From CAZOKZ01 sp964580585 (GTDB taxonomy: Bacteria; Sumerlaeota; Sumerlaeia; SLMS01; JAHLLQ01), in contig CAZOKZ010000001.1 in assembly GCA_964580585.1 (NCBI GenBank), positions 1 to 64,000 of the forward strand: a stretch of 64,000 nucleotides of DNA, given 5' to 3'. The notes under the pieces are model-generated. The model had not been told where the DNA came from. It searched no databases and worked only from the letters and a program-made list of their open reading frames with translations. A program made the position numbers and the translations under genes. This document shows, one piece after another, positions 51,398 through 60,780 of the stretch (positions are counted from its first letter, which is position 1; every line of letters begins with the position of its first letter).

Positions 51398-52339
51398 GTG
51401 GAACGACAATTAGAAGACGAACGCTCATTGCTAATCATTGCAGGGCCAACGGGAGTGGGGAAAAGCGCATTGGCGTTGCGGTTGGCTCGACAAACGGGGG
51501 CAGGGATCCTTTCCGCCGACAGCATGCAGGTTTATCGCGGGATGGAAATCGGCACGGCACAACCCACGCGCGAGGAACGCGACTCCGTCCCTCATTTCCT
51601 CGTCGGTCATGTTGAACCCGGAGAAGAATACCACGTTGCGCGATTCGTTGCCGAAGCGGAAGAGGCGATTTCGCGTGAACATGCCGAAGGGCGTAAGGTG
51701 ATCGTGTGTGGAGGAACGGGACTTTTTTTGCGGCACTTGCTCCAGGGCATCATGGAAGGCGCGCCGCGTAGCCCCGAAGTGCGCGCACGGTTGGAAGCGG
51801 AGTTGCAGGAACATGGTTACAATCACTTGCGTGCACGATTGCGGGCTGTCGATCCGAAACGCGAGTCAGAAATTAACCCCAACGACGCGGTACGAGTCAT
51901 ACGAGCGCTCGAAGTTTACGAAGTCACCGGGGTACCGATGTCGGAACTCCACGCGCAAGACACTGCCACCCGCCGACTCCGTCCCCATCGATACGTGGTG
52001 TTGCACCGACCGCGCGACATCATGATGGATCGTATCAATCAACGCGTGGATGCGATGATGGATGCGGGGTGGCTCGAAGAAGCGCGTGAATTATTGGCGC
52101 GCCGTCTGCCCGACGACAGCCAGGCGTGCAAAGCGCTGGGTTACCGTGAACTTTTCGCCCACTTGCGTGAACAAAGCACGTTGGAAGCAGCCATCGAACA
52201 AATCAAACTCCTCACGCGCCGATTTGCGAAACGTCAACTCACGTGGTTTCGCGCCGTCGAAAACGCTGAATGGATCAATTTAGAATCAGAAATCACCGAA
52301 AAACGCCTGGATGATTGGGCCAGGTTTATCGTGTCCTGA
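51398..52339 (+). CDS. miaA: tRNA dimethylallyltransferase MiaA
   Basis: A 313-residue enzyme that adds a dimethylallyl group to A37 of tRNAs reading UNN codons. P-loop GPTGVGKSALA, the substrate motif SADSMQVYRGMEIGTAQPT, GGTGLFLRHLL, and the C-terminal QACKALGYRELF and TRRFAKRQLTWFR are all standard. Start is GTG at 51398 with AAGG just before it and the stop of the preceding gene 5 bases upstream; family alignment allows no later start before the P-loop. Two CTCCGTCCC words are present (51583-51591 and 51977-51985) in different frames. It is convergent with bcp, with only two bases between stops. Confidence 0.95.
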   Translation: MERQLEDERSLLIIAGPTGVGKSALALRLARQTGAGILSADSMQVYRGMEIGTAQPTREERDSVPHFLVGHVEPGEEYHVARFVAEAEEAISREHAEGRKVIVCGGTGLFLRHLLQGIMEGAPRSPEVRARLEAELQEHGYNHLRARLRAVDPKRESEINPNDAVRVIRALEVYEVTGVPMSELHAQDTATRRLRPHRYVVLHRPRDIMMDRINQRVDAMMDAGWLEEARELLARRLPDDSQACKALGYRELFAHLREQSTLEAAIEQIKLLTRRFAKRQLTWFRAVENAEWINLESEITEKRLDDWARFIVS

Positions 52340-52341
52340 TA

Positions 52342-52836
52342 TTACTTTGCGTGTTCATTCAACCACGCCAACACTTCCGGCGCGTGCGATTCGCTGCCCT
52401 TTGCTTTGGGCCAATGCATGGCGATTTTTCCCAATGGATCGATAATGAACGTTTCGCGGCTGACCCCCATATATTTCCTGCCATACATCGATTTTTCAAC
52501 CCACAGACCGTATTTTTCCAACACGGCATGTTCAACGTCCGCGAGCAAAGGAAAATTCAGGTCGAACTTCTCGGCAAACTTCTTTTTTGACTTGGAGTCC
52601 AGAATCGAAATTCCAAGCACCACTGCATTCAACTTTTCAAACTCAGCGCTCGTATCGCGAAACCCGCAACTTTCCGCCGAGCAGCCCGGGGTCGAGTCTT
52701 TGGGATAGGCATATAGGACAACCCATTTGCCTTTGTAGTCGGAAAGTTTGTGGACTTTCCCGTCCTGGTCGGGGAGAGTGATAGCGGGGGCTTTCTTGCC
52801 GATCATTTCGCTTAGGGGTTCGGTCTTTTTGGCCAT
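52342..52836 (-). CDS. bcp: Thioredoxin-dependent peroxiredoxin (BCP/PrxQ type)
   Basis: A 164-residue peroxidase that reduces hydrogen and organic peroxides using thioredoxin. The peroxidatic Cys is in YPKDSTPGCSAESCGFRD and the resolving Cys lies five residues on, the atypical 2-Cys arrangement of PrxQ. N-terminal IGKKAPAITLPDQDGK is also typical. Length is slightly above the Escherichia coli enzyme. AAGGA precedes the ATG by 9 bases. It is cytosolic and stands alone in the minus direction; the hypothetical gene upstream ends 90 bases before it. Confidence 0.93.
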   Translation of the reverse strand: MAKKTEPLSEMIGKKAPAITLPDQDGKVHKLSDYKGKWVVLYAYPKDSTPGCSAESCGFRDTSAEFEKLNAVVLGISILDSKSKKKFAEKFDLNFPLLADVEHAVLEKYGLWVEKSMYGRKYMGVSRETFIIDPLGKIAMHWPKAKGSESHAPEVLAWLNEHAK

Positions 52837-52926
52837 GTAGAGTTATCCTTGCTGAGTATGGAGAAGATATGGTGCTTGAATAGTGCCGAAACCAAGTGTC
52901 GGCATCTTGGGACTGCTCAGCAACGG

Positions 52927-53496
52927 CTAACTTGCGGTGATCAGGATAGCCCACCTGCGAGACTCCGTTTCCTCCAGAAAGGCGCAGTAACCAGTCATTA
53001 TCGCTGGGAGTTGACAAAGATAGGAATCTGGAGGAGCGAAACTGCTGTGCCACACGCTAGCGACCTGATGCAATGCGGCGCGCGCTTCCTTGGCAAGCGA
53101 CGATACGCTGTCGGGGGAAAGGGCTCCCAAGTACTCAGTGTCTATTTCCGCAGGGGCGCCGAGATCGGCAGCAGGGGCATAGCAATTTTTTGCGAGATCA
53201 GGGATGGCAGCCATCCTCACCAGGAAGCGCTGAATTCTTAGTTCCAACTCTTTGGAAGTTCGATCCCCTAAGCTTCCTAACTCTCTCGCCAGACATTCTC
53301 CAGCCCGCCAGTTTTCCCAGAGCGAGTCTTTCGGGAGGAAGACATAGGGACGCCAGGGTTCGTGTCCCTCCTCCGTGTCTTCGTCATCGAGGAGTTCCCA
53401 GAAGAAGCCCATGGAGCCTGTGTGCTCCAGTTCGGTTCGGAACCATTTCCAGTCGATGCCATAATAGGTTGTTTCGATTCCCATTGTGAAGAGCAT
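52927..53496 (-). CDS. Hypothetical protein
   Basis: A 189-residue soluble protein I do not recognise. It is rich in Trp and acidic residues near the N-terminus (IDWKWFRTELEHTGSMGFFW, then LLDDEDTEEGHEPW) and helical in the second half, with six scattered Trp and three Cys. No signal peptide or membrane segment. Start is ATG at 53496 with GAGG very close, or ATG at 53484; both are in frame. It stands between the TIGR01777-type gene (104 bases upstream) and bcp. A 6-bp hairpin (TGCCGA 52884-52889 with 52899-52904) lies just downstream without a T-run. Coding potential is supported by the open frame and its compact spacing only. Confidence 0.55.
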   Translation of the reverse strand: MLFTMGIETTYYGIDWKWFRTELEHTGSMGFFWELLDDEDTEEGHEPWRPYVFLPKDSLWENWRAGECLARELGSLGDRTSKELELRIQRFLVRMAAIPDLAKNCYAPAADLGAPAEIDTEYLGALSPDSVSSLAKEARAALHQVASVWHSSFAPPDSYLCQLPAIMTGYCAFLEETESRRWAILITAS

Positions 53497-53599
53497 ATCC
53501 TCAATTCAGGCGGTTAGACAGCTTTCAAACATAGATGGATGATTCTGAGCAAAGATCAGGATTTATTCATCGAATGTTGATGTGATGTCATTTGGAATA

Positions 53600-54559
53600 T
53601 CACCGCCCCTCGCCCGCGCGGATTCGTTTACATAATTCCTGTACCGCAGTATTCCAATCGGGATAGTCGAATTCAAACCCAGCTTCTTGCAATCGACGCG
53701 GCACAACGCGGCGGCTCTTTAATATGAGTTCCGTTTCCGTGCGCAGAAAAATCGCTCCGATTTCAAGCATCCATTCCATGGCGGGTAATCCTATGGATAT
53801 TCCCCACGCTCGACGAATGGCGGCCATAAATTCGCGGTTTGGCATTGGATTGGGGGAACAAACATTAACCACACCTTCGAGATCATTTTGTTCGATTATA
53901 AATTTGACGGCTCGAACGAAATCTTTGTCATAAACCCAGGATAAAAATTGTTTACCATTTCCGTTTGTACCGCCCAAGCCCTTTTGTGTTAAACCAAGCA
54001 TGACATCGAATACCCCATCTTTATCGGGGCTCATCGTCATGGCGGAACGCAGAGCAACTTTACGTGTCCTTGGTGTTTCAACATCGAAAAAAGTTTTTTC
54101 CCAGGCCTTGGCAACCTCGATGCTGAAGTTCCATTTTTCCGGCGCGCCTGGTTCATTGCCTCCCAATTCACCATCGATTTCATCCATCGAGCGGTCGAGC
54201 GCATGCCGATAAATAGTTGCCGTGCTGGCATTCAGCCAAATTTTCGGCGGATTTTCGGCGTTGGTAATAGCCTCGCCCAGAATTCGCGTGGATTCAATGC
54301 GCGAGTTCATCATTCGCAAACGGTTTTGCGCGTTGTAGCGACAATTTACCGTGTGGCCCGCCAAATTGATGACAACATCGGCGTCCTCCAGTTCAGCCAC
54401 CCAGCCACCCAATGTTTTTCCGTCCCAGTTAACCACTTTCGGCGTTGCTGTTTGTGCTAACTTTCGAGAAAGCACCACGACATCATGGCCTTCGGCAATA
54501 AAGGCACGTGTTAGAATTTGACCAACTTGACCACTTCCGCCCGGTATAACAAATTTCAT
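53600..54559 (-). CDS. TIGR01777-type SDR family protein (YfcH-like)
   Basis: A 319-residue atypical extended short-chain dehydrogenase. Nucleotide-binding GGSGQVGQIL at the N-terminus, VINLAGHTVNCRYNAQNR, then NASTATIYRHALD and ALRSAMTMSPDKDGVFDVML, and the C-terminal domain RRVVPRRLQEAGFEFDYPDW, all match YfcH/TIGR01777 proteins. The usual catalytic Tyr-x3-Lys is not obvious, as in the family. Function is unknown in general; relatives in plants affect chloroplast division. ATG at 54559 has AAGG 9 bases upstream; an in-frame start at 54616 would overlap the upstream gene. It follows the membrane GT gene in the same direction. Confidence 0.88.
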   Translation of the reverse strand: MKFVIPGGSGQVGQILTRAFIAEGHDVVVLSRKLAQTATPKVVNWDGKTLGGWVAELEDADVVINLAGHTVNCRYNAQNRLRMMNSRIESTRILGEAITNAENPPKIWLNASTATIYRHALDRSMDEIDGELGGNEPGAPEKWNFSIEVAKAWEKTFFDVETPRTRKVALRSAMTMSPDKDGVFDVMLGLTQKGLGGTNGNGKQFLSWVYDKDFVRAVKFIIEQNDLEGVVNVCSPNPMPNREFMAAIRRAWGISIGLPAMEWMLEIGAIFLRTETELILKSRRVVPRRLQEAGFEFDYPDWNTAVQELCKRIRAGEGR

Positions 54560-54612
54560 TAGAAACAACCTTGCATTTCGTTTGTTTTTGTTGCGTGTAC
54601 TTTTCTCACTTT

Positions 54613-56370
54613 TCAAACCAATTTAAACCATTCAACGCCTATGGCTAACATACGTTTGTCTGCACTATCGGTTGGGCAACTCGCATCGGGCAACTCTAAA
54701 ATGACGATATTATTTTCTGTAAGATAAGATGAAGATACTGGAAATAAAATAGTCGTGGTTTCCGTTAGCTCTTTTTCTCCTAATAATTGACCGTTCAAGA
54801 AAACACGAATTCGTTGCGATTTTATTCTTCCATTATCCAAGAATGGGAATCCACGTAATGTAAAATAGCGAGGTGTCTTTTCTTCTGAGAAATGAAGTAA
54901 TATCGTAGCCTGTTGACCATCTGTCCAACGAAAAGTACCTTCAGGGTACGCTGCCCATCCTGACCAAAGCACCGGGTGTGCCAGAACAGACCCAGGATTA
55001 ATATTTGTACCAATCGAATATTCAGGGAATTCAGGTGGCAATGATGCGGGAAGCAGCCATGCAAGGCTTTGCGGTTGTTTCCAGTCCCAAAGTCGCCATT
55101 TCATTTCGTCAATACTAAATGGTTTTTCATTCCATTGCCACGATTTCCACGAAAATGCAGCGGGAGCGTTTTGTGCAATGCTTAGAATGCTCGCGATAAA
55201 TATAATTCCCCCAATACAATGGCGTTTCCAGCCTGTTTTCGGCATTTGCGAATATTCTTTCATCACACCGAGCACCATCGGAATGAACCAGGGAATCATA
55301 TCGAAAAATAAGCGTGGGCCATAACTGAACCCGCCATACCAATACCATCTCCAGTACACGGCTATCAGCAAAAAGTGAACTCCAAATACACATAGAGCAC
55401 ATTTGACGAATATATTATTCCATATGAGCGATGGTTTAAATAACAAACCCGCGAGAGGGAGTAATAATATTGGAGAATAAAAGAACAAACCTCTGGATGG
55501 ACTGATAAGTGATCCCAGAATGGACTCACCAACATTCCCATCTGCCGTTCGTGCTGCGTAAAAATATCTTGGCAAAAATTGATTATAATGGCTGTATGAA
55601 TAAAAGATGAATAGAAGTCCCCAGAAAAACAAGGTTCCAAACATGATCACTGCTGATTTTTTGTTCATCTTGATAAGAATGACGATGATGGCAATCATTG
55701 AAATAGCAAACGTTGGTCGGGAAAAAAACATAAACGCTAATATTGTCCCTAAAAGTGACGATAGCCAGTATTTTGTTGGGAATTTTTCATGTTGACACAG
55801 CAGGATAATTGCTACGATGAGAAGGAATACGCCCCATGTGCTCGACCAAAGCGCGCGCGTCCCGGTGCTCCAAACCGAAGTCCCCAAGGCAAATATTATT
55901 GTACAAATAATGGAAGGTACTATACTAAGCTCATTTGAAAAGTAAAGAAAGACAAGAGCGCTTGCGAGAGCCATTAAAAAACCAGAAAGTATTCGCTGCA
56001 TCAAATCTTCGTTACTGGGATTATATTTGCCTTCCTGATCGAAACAACTTAATCCCCCAAGCTTGAATAAAGCAACGAATGGGATGCTGAGAATACTGCT
56101 TCCAGGCGGATAATAATAATACAAGCGACCTTGATATTCTTCTATTTGATAGGGAAGCCCCGATTCGTTTAACGAAGGGTGTCGATTAGGGTCTAAGGGG
56201 CGTTGAAAATATTGAGTTAGATCGAAGCTCCCCGTTTCCATCAAATGTTCGCTCAACAACAGCGAATAACGAGAGTCCGCCATTTGTGTAACGGGTCCAC
56301 TTAGAAAAAGAATCCAGAACAGGATGAAGAGTATTGAACTAATGAGGATTCTTTTGCTATTCAAAACCAT
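54613..56370 (-). CDS. Polytopic GT-C-like membrane protein with C-terminal beta domain
   Basis: A 585-residue inner-membrane protein with about ten hydrophobic segments in residues 8-410, an early periplasmic loop with QMADSRYSLLLSEHL and aromatic-rich NGLPYQIEEYQ-like text (DxR-type acidic motif as in GT-C enzymes), and a soluble beta-rich domain in the last 150 residues. GT-C enzymes move sugars from polyprenyl carriers to proteins or lipids in the periplasm; the precise family (GT39/GT83-like) is uncertain. The gene is clearly AT-richer than the flanking menG and SDR genes, with codons to match, which suggests transfer from elsewhere. It lies 58 bases after ubiX and 53 before the SDR start. 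Confidence 0.7.
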   Translation of the reverse strand: MVLNSKRILISSILFILFWILFLSGPVTQMADSRYSLLLSEHLMETGSFDLTQYFQRPLDPNRHPSLNESGLPYQIEEYQGRLYYYYPPGSSILSIPFVALFKLGGLSCFDQEGKYNPSNEDLMQRILSGFLMALASALVFLYFSNELSIVPSIICTIIFALGTSVWSTGTRALWSSTWGVFLLIVAIILLCQHEKFPTKYWLSSLLGTILAFMFFSRPTFAISMIAIIVILIKMNKKSAVIMFGTLFFWGLLFIFYSYSHYNQFLPRYFYAARTADGNVGESILGSLISPSRGLFFYSPILLLPLAGLLFKPSLIWNNIFVKCALCVFGVHFLLIAVYWRWYWYGGFSYGPRLFFDMIPWFIPMVLGVMKEYSQMPKTGWKRHCIGGIIFIASILSIAQNAPAAFSWKSWQWNEKPFSIDEMKWRLWDWKQPQSLAWLLPASLPPEFPEYSIGTNINPGSVLAHPVLWSGWAAYPEGTFRWTDGQQATILLHFSEEKTPRYFTLRGFPFLDNGRIKSQRIRVFLNGQLLGEKELTETTTILFPVSSSYLTENNIVILELPDASCPTDSADKRMLAIGVEWFKLV

Positions 56371-56428
56371 GGAGCCGAACCGTTTCCTCAGTTTGCTTAT
56401 AATTAAGAGAAGGTGTTGAAAATCAGGT

Positions 56429-57049
56429 TCATTCTATCTCAGAACCTTTCCACTGCATTTGGAAATCATGAGGAATATTAAGCGATTCCAGCGTTTTCAT
56501 GACGATAAAATCCACCAGGTCGTCGATCGTGTTGGGTTGATGATAAAACCCTGGCATTGCGGGCAATATTTGACCGCCCGATTCAGAAATGGTGAGCATA
56601 TTACGAAGATGAATTGAAGAAAGCGGAGTTTCCCGTGGTACCAAAACCAACGGTCGGCGTTCTTTCAGGAAACAATCCGCGCAACGCGTCAGTAAATTAT
56701 CACTGTACCCATGCGCAATAGCGGCAATGGTTTTCATCGAACAAGGGGCAACAACCATACCACTCGCCTGAAAGGTCCCCGATGCCATTGGAGCTGCAAT
56801 ATCACGGATATTGTATGTGCGAATGAATTGTTTGATTTGCTCGGACGTCAGGTTCAGCCATTTATCAAGTTCCAGCCCGGGACCTGCACCCGCAATTCCC
56901 ATTTCTGCTTGCATTACTTTCCACGCACTGGAACTGACAAGCAAGTGCACATCCCATTCCAGGGTGACCAACTTCTCCACCAATCGTGACCCGTAGATAG
57001 TTCCCGAAGCTCCGGAAATACCAACGACAATGCGTTTGGATGCGTTCAT
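56429..57049 (-). CDS. ubiX: Flavin prenyltransferase UbiX
   Basis: A 206-residue enzyme that prenylates FMN to make the cofactor of UbiD-type decarboxylases. It has the flavin-binding GISGASGTIYGSRLVEKL, the Ser/Thr-rich APMASGTFQASGMVVAPCSM, and RRPLVLVPRETPLSSIHLRNM, the core of the family. ATG at 57049 overlaps the menG stop by 4 bases (ATGA), so the two are coupled; an in-frame ATG at 57076 would lie deep in menG. No ubiD gene is near. With menG and the polyprenyl synthase it points to menaquinone or ubiquinone synthesis. Confidence 0.93.
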   Translation of the reverse strand: MNASKRIVVGISGASGTIYGSRLVEKLVTLEWDVHLLVSSSAWKVMQAEMGIAGAGPGLELDKWLNLTSEQIKQFIRTYNIRDIAAPMASGTFQASGMVVAPCSMKTIAAIAHGYSDNLLTRCADCFLKERRPLVLVPRETPLSSIHLRNMLTISESGGQILPAMPGFYHQPNTIDDLVDFIVMKTLESLNIPHDFQMQWKGSEIE

Positions 57050-57750
57050 GTGTTGGCATTCCTTTTCTTTGTGCACTCGGCGATATGCAATGCAGCGATG
57101 CCAAACGTCAATTGAGAGCCACGAACCCGGTCAAAGCCAGATTGGCGCATCATCCGGGCCAGCATTTTTGGCGAAGGCCATTCCATCACCGATTCGCTCA
57201 GGTAACGATAGGCAGTCGAACGACTCACCAGATTGCCGATGAAAGGGAGGAATACCTGAAAGTAAAAAAGGTATGATGCACGAATGACCGGATTCTTTGG
57301 CGTGGTGAATTCCAACACCGCCAGCCGTCCGCCTGGTTTCAGAACACGGCGCATTTCACGCAACCCATCCCGGGTGTCGGCCATGTTGCGCAATCCGAAT
57401 GCAACCGTTACCAAATCGAATGTTGCGTCGGGAAACGGCAGATTCAGTCCATCGCATTGCAAAAAACCGCCAGGCGCCTTACCTTGGGCTCTTTGCAACA
57501 TCGGCAGGCAGAAATCACCGCCAAAAACTTCGCAACCTTCAGGAGCGCGGCGCCTTAATTCAATCGTTAAGTCGCCCGTTCCACAGGCTATATCCAACAC
57601 CCGACGGTCGTCAGCCCGCAGGGCCTGTCTCACGGTAAAACGTCGCCACATGCGATCGATATTGAGACTAAAAACATGATTCAGCGCATCATAAACGGGG
57701 GCGATTGCGCCGAACATCGATTGGATTTTCCTGGGGTCTTTAACGACCAT
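57046..57750 (-). CDS. menG: Demethylmenaquinone/ubiquinone C-methyltransferase
   Basis: A 234-residue SAM methyltransferase of the UbiE/MenG family, carrying out the late C-methylation in quinone synthesis. Family marks are FGAIAPVYDALNHVFSLNIDRMWR at the N-terminus (shown here in part by PVYDALNHVFSLNID), LDIACGTGDLTIEL for SAM binding, VAFGLRNMADTRDGLREM and GRLAVLEFTTPKNPVIR. ATG at 57750 starts at the family boundary; the in-frame extension to 57867 is basic and unrelated. Which quinone is made cannot be told. ubiX overlaps its stop. Confidence 0.92.
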   Translation of the reverse strand: MVVKDPRKIQSMFGAIAPVYDALNHVFSLNIDRMWRRFTVRQALRADDRRVLDIACGTGDLTIELRRRAPEGCEVFGGDFCLPMLQRAQGKAPGGFLQCDGLNLPFPDATFDLVTVAFGLRNMADTRDGLREMRRVLKPGGRLAVLEFTTPKNPVIRASYLFYFQVFLPFIGNLVSRSTAYRYLSESVMEWPSPKMLARMMRQSGFDRVRGSQLTFGIAALHIAECTKKRNANT

Positions 57751-58017
57751 GGCTCCGATTCCATTTTGGGGGATAAAGCTGAAAATGAGCTTTCGCGATA
57801 AGGGGATGCCGTGATCTCTTCGCGATCTTCTGGGCGTTTTCGTGAGATTCCGCCTTGCGGCGATCAAACGCGTTCCCTACTTTTCCAATCTGCCTGCCCG
57901 GGGCTAGGGAAACATGCGCCTGACGATTTATCGTAATATCGCCAAACTTATGCCGTGTTTTTCCAGTCTCATCGGCGTCAGCCTCTTATGGGTTGCTAAC
58001 AAACTGAATGGACAATC

Positions 58018-60759
58018 ATGCGCATGTCTTTGATAATCAAGAACTTGCAACACTTTTCCCGATCCGCCTCACTTGCTTTTCTGGCTGGAGCATTGTTGCT
58101 CCCGAGTTGGAGCAATGCGCAGTTATCCACCATGAGCGAGGGGACGACCACACTCAAGGTTACCACTGCCGAAGAGCAAAGTCATACTCCGGCCAGCGTG
58201 GAGCAGGTAACGGATATGGAAAACCTTCCGCGCAGCTTCTGGGTCAATACGCTGCTGGGAGATTCCGTCCTTCGTAACGATCTTTCTTTTGTGTCCGTGG
58301 GCGATATCTCTTCGGATTTCAGGCTGGCAGTTGGGCAGCAAAAACTGCTTCGTCAAGGCGGGTTGCTGGACATCACGACCTCCATGGCGGACCCGGAAAA
58401 CTTCCATCTTTTGCTGCCAAACACGGCTGGCGCCAACGAATACCGTCTTCAAGCTCGTGATCTGACGCGCCGGGAAAACGACGACAAAAGCGCCTCGGTC
58501 ATCGTTGAATATTACGATTCAACGTACCCCTTTCTGACTGCTCGCACAGAATTCAACATGCCGAGCGACATGCCGGGTGTGCTGGTAACCACCACATTAA
58601 CCAATACCAGCGAAGAATACATCGCCAAGAATGTGATTCCCTCGGATTTCATCCTGTGGGGAGCGATGAGTCCTTTTGTTCCCGGCAAAGGTTGGGCGAC
58701 AAACGCCAAAATCGACGAAGCCGAGTTCATTTTTGCCCGACGATACGATGTCTGGATGTTGATCGCGCCTGAATCGGGAACCATGGACATCGACCAGCGG
58801 GGTGAGCTGTGCGGCCTTTCATACGGTTCGCCCAGTAACATGGAACCAGGCGAAACTAAAGTTTTCCGCCGCTGGGTGCTAACCTCGAAAAATGATCCGG
58901 CTTACCTTTACTCGAAAATCCTTGAAAAACGTCCGAACGCCGATTTCGGCACTTTGTTGGGCCGCGTTATTGAACGTGAACAAACCCCAGACGGTGCGAT
59001 GATGGAGCGCGGACCAGTGGGGGACTGCGATATCTTCCTTTCGCCCGTCATTCGTAAGACTTGGACCGACGAGCAACGTAGCACGTTCATGGGGCGCCCC
59101 TATTTGATCACCACGAGCCAACCCAACGGTGTTTTCAACACCCTTTTACCCTCGGGCGATTATCGGGTGATTCCTGCGCCAGAGTCCCGATTGGCTCCGA
59201 TTCCCAACTATACGTCCAAAATCGAAAAAGACAAAGTAGAAGCCATCGATTTCGGTGTCTCGGCATCTTCTCGTTTGATTTACAAACTCGTGGATGCCGA
59301 TACGAAGGAGTTAATTCCCGGTAAACTAACAATCGAGCCCTTGCGAGGCACACGTTCGCTCGAACTGGGACCGCCAAGCGACGTGCGCGCAGGAAACGTA
59401 GTGTTATCTTCCCATGGTGCGGGGATCGTTGAATTGCCCCCTGGGTCCTATCGCGTAATTGCCTCGCGTGGACCCGAGTACCATACCGTCGAGCAACGCA
59501 TTAAGGTAAACCAAGTCAAAGATACGACACAGGTTTTTGTTCTCAAACGCGCATTCGAGACACCCGGTTGGATTTCCGCCGACGTTGGCGTGCGCACCGA
59601 TGCCACGGTATCGAGCCGAGTGAGCAAGGAGTCGCGAGTCGTCTCTGCAGTTGCGGAAGGCGTCGAGTGGTTGGTGAGCGGTGACACGGACACTGCGACC
59701 GATTTGCAACCCGCAGTGGAAAGCCTGGGGTTATCGAAGTTTTTGACGACATCCCCCGGATTCCGACATTCAGGCGATGTGACACCGTTTCGAGGCGACT
59801 TCTTGCTCTTCCCAACGAACATTTGTTCGTCGGGTTTTGAACCGGATTTCACTCCGGTGCGTGCTGCAAATTCCAGCCGTGAAATTCTGGCTTCCATGCG
59901 CGCGCTTTGTCCCGAAGCCGCTATCTTGGTTTCCCGACCCGTTTGGCCGTCGATTGGTTATTTGTCGCTTCAAGGTTTCGATCCCACGGTTGGAACAATA
60001 CCCGAAGGCGATTGGAGCCGCGATTTCGATGCCTTTCAAATTTGGGAAGGCAAGCGCCAGGGGACGATCAACGAAGATTATCTGACGTATCATAACCTCT
60101 TGCGCGAAGGGATGAAGCTGACCGCGTTTGGTGCCAGTAATTCCCATGAGACATGGATGCAGGAACCCGGTTATCCGCGCGTGTATGTAAAATCCAGCAC
60201 GGACGATCCGTCAAAAATCGATCCGGAAGAATTAGCGCGAAATATCAAGAACCGCCAGGTCTGTGTGACGAACGGTCCCTTTGTTTCCGTCAAGGTTAAC
60301 GGTAAACCCATGGGGTCGCTGGTAACGGACACCGATGGATCGGTGGATCTTGAAATCGAGGTTCAAGCCGCCAACTGGGTTCAGATCGAATCGATCAGTG
60401 TAAACCTCAATGGCCTGTTTGTGCGTAAAATTCTGCTCAATTCAGCCGCGCTGGACCCCAACGCGGGTTGCATTTTTCCGCCGAAGGATTCGCCAGAAGA
60501 CGGCAAGCTCAAGCTGACCATGCGCAAGGACGCTGTCTTGGATGTTGTCGTCGAAGGCTCCATTGACATTCCGATGGACCCGGTCAATCCGTTCATTGCG
60601 TTGACACGGGATAACAAAATCCCACGCGGTCAATTCCCGATGGCTATTTCAGCGCCTACCTTCCTGGACATCGATGGCGACGGCAAAATCACAATGCCGA
60701 AAGTTACACCCGAAGGCACCACCGTCGAAGGCGAAGCGGGCGAAGATCCGCCATTCTAA
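58018..60759 (+). CDS. Secreted CehA/McbA-like protein with degenerate PHP domain
   Basis: A 913-residue exported protein with a signal peptide ending near residue 34 (LLLPSWSNA). Beta-rich domains fill residues 40-510. Residues about 515-770 follow the layout of CehA/McbA PHP phosphoesterases (GWISADVGVRTDA, AAVAEGVEWLVSGDTD-like core, FDAFQIWEGKR, LTAFGASNSHETW, then RNRQVCVTNGPF-like NRQVCVTNGPFV), but the metal ligands are altered: the usual HVH is VGV and the T-D-H is G-D-T. So it is probably non-catalytic or uses another metal set. The end carries a calcium-loop sequence DIDGDGKIT. ATG at 58018, with a second in-frame ATG at 58024. It stands alone and ends at a strong terminator. Confidence 0.75.
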   Translation: MRMSLIIKNLQHFSRSASLAFLAGALLLPSWSNAQLSTMSEGTTTLKVTTAEEQSHTPASVEQVTDMENLPRSFWVNTLLGDSVLRNDLSFVSVGDISSDFRLAVGQQKLLRQGGLLDITTSMADPENFHLLLPNTAGANEYRLQARDLTRRENDDKSASVIVEYYDSTYPFLTARTEFNMPSDMPGVLVTTTLTNTSEEYIAKNVIPSDFILWGAMSPFVPGKGWATNAKIDEAEFIFARRYDVWMLIAPESGTMDIDQRGELCGLSYGSPSNMEPGETKVFRRWVLTSKNDPAYLYSKILEKRPNADFGTLLGRVIEREQTPDGAMMERGPVGDCDIFLSPVIRKTWTDEQRSTFMGRPYLITTSQPNGVFNTLLPSGDYRVIPAPESRLAPIPNYTSKIEKDKVEAIDFGVSASSRLIYKLVDADTKELIPGKLTIEPLRGTRSLELGPPSDVRAGNVVLSSHGAGIVELPPGSYRVIASRGPEYHTVEQRIKVNQVKDTTQVFVLKRAFETPGWISADVGVRTDATVSSRVSKESRVVSAVAEGVEWLVSGDTDTATDLQPAVESLGLSKFLTTSPGFRHSGDVTPFRGDFLLFPTNICSSGFEPDFTPVRAANSSREILASMRALCPEAAILVSRPVWPSIGYLSLQGFDPTVGTIPEGDWSRDFDAFQIWEGKRQGTINEDYLTYHNLLREGMKLTAFGASNSHETWMQEPGYPRVYVKSSTDDPSKIDPEELARNIKNRQVCVTNGPFVSVKVNGKPMGSLVTDTDGSVDLEIEVQAANWVQIESISVNLNGLFVRKILLNSAALDPNAGCIFPPKDSPEDGKLKLTMRKDAVLDVVVEGSIDIPMDPVNPFIALTRDNKIPRGQFPMAISAPTFLDIDGDGKITMPKVTPEGTTVEGEAGEDPPF

Positions 60760-60780
60760 GAACCATCGAAACCATTTACA

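Noticed and set aside
54419..54426. TCCGTCCC in the SDR gene as another copy of the dispersed word
   Set aside because: One base short of the 9-mer and explained by the codons for WDG, so left out of the count.
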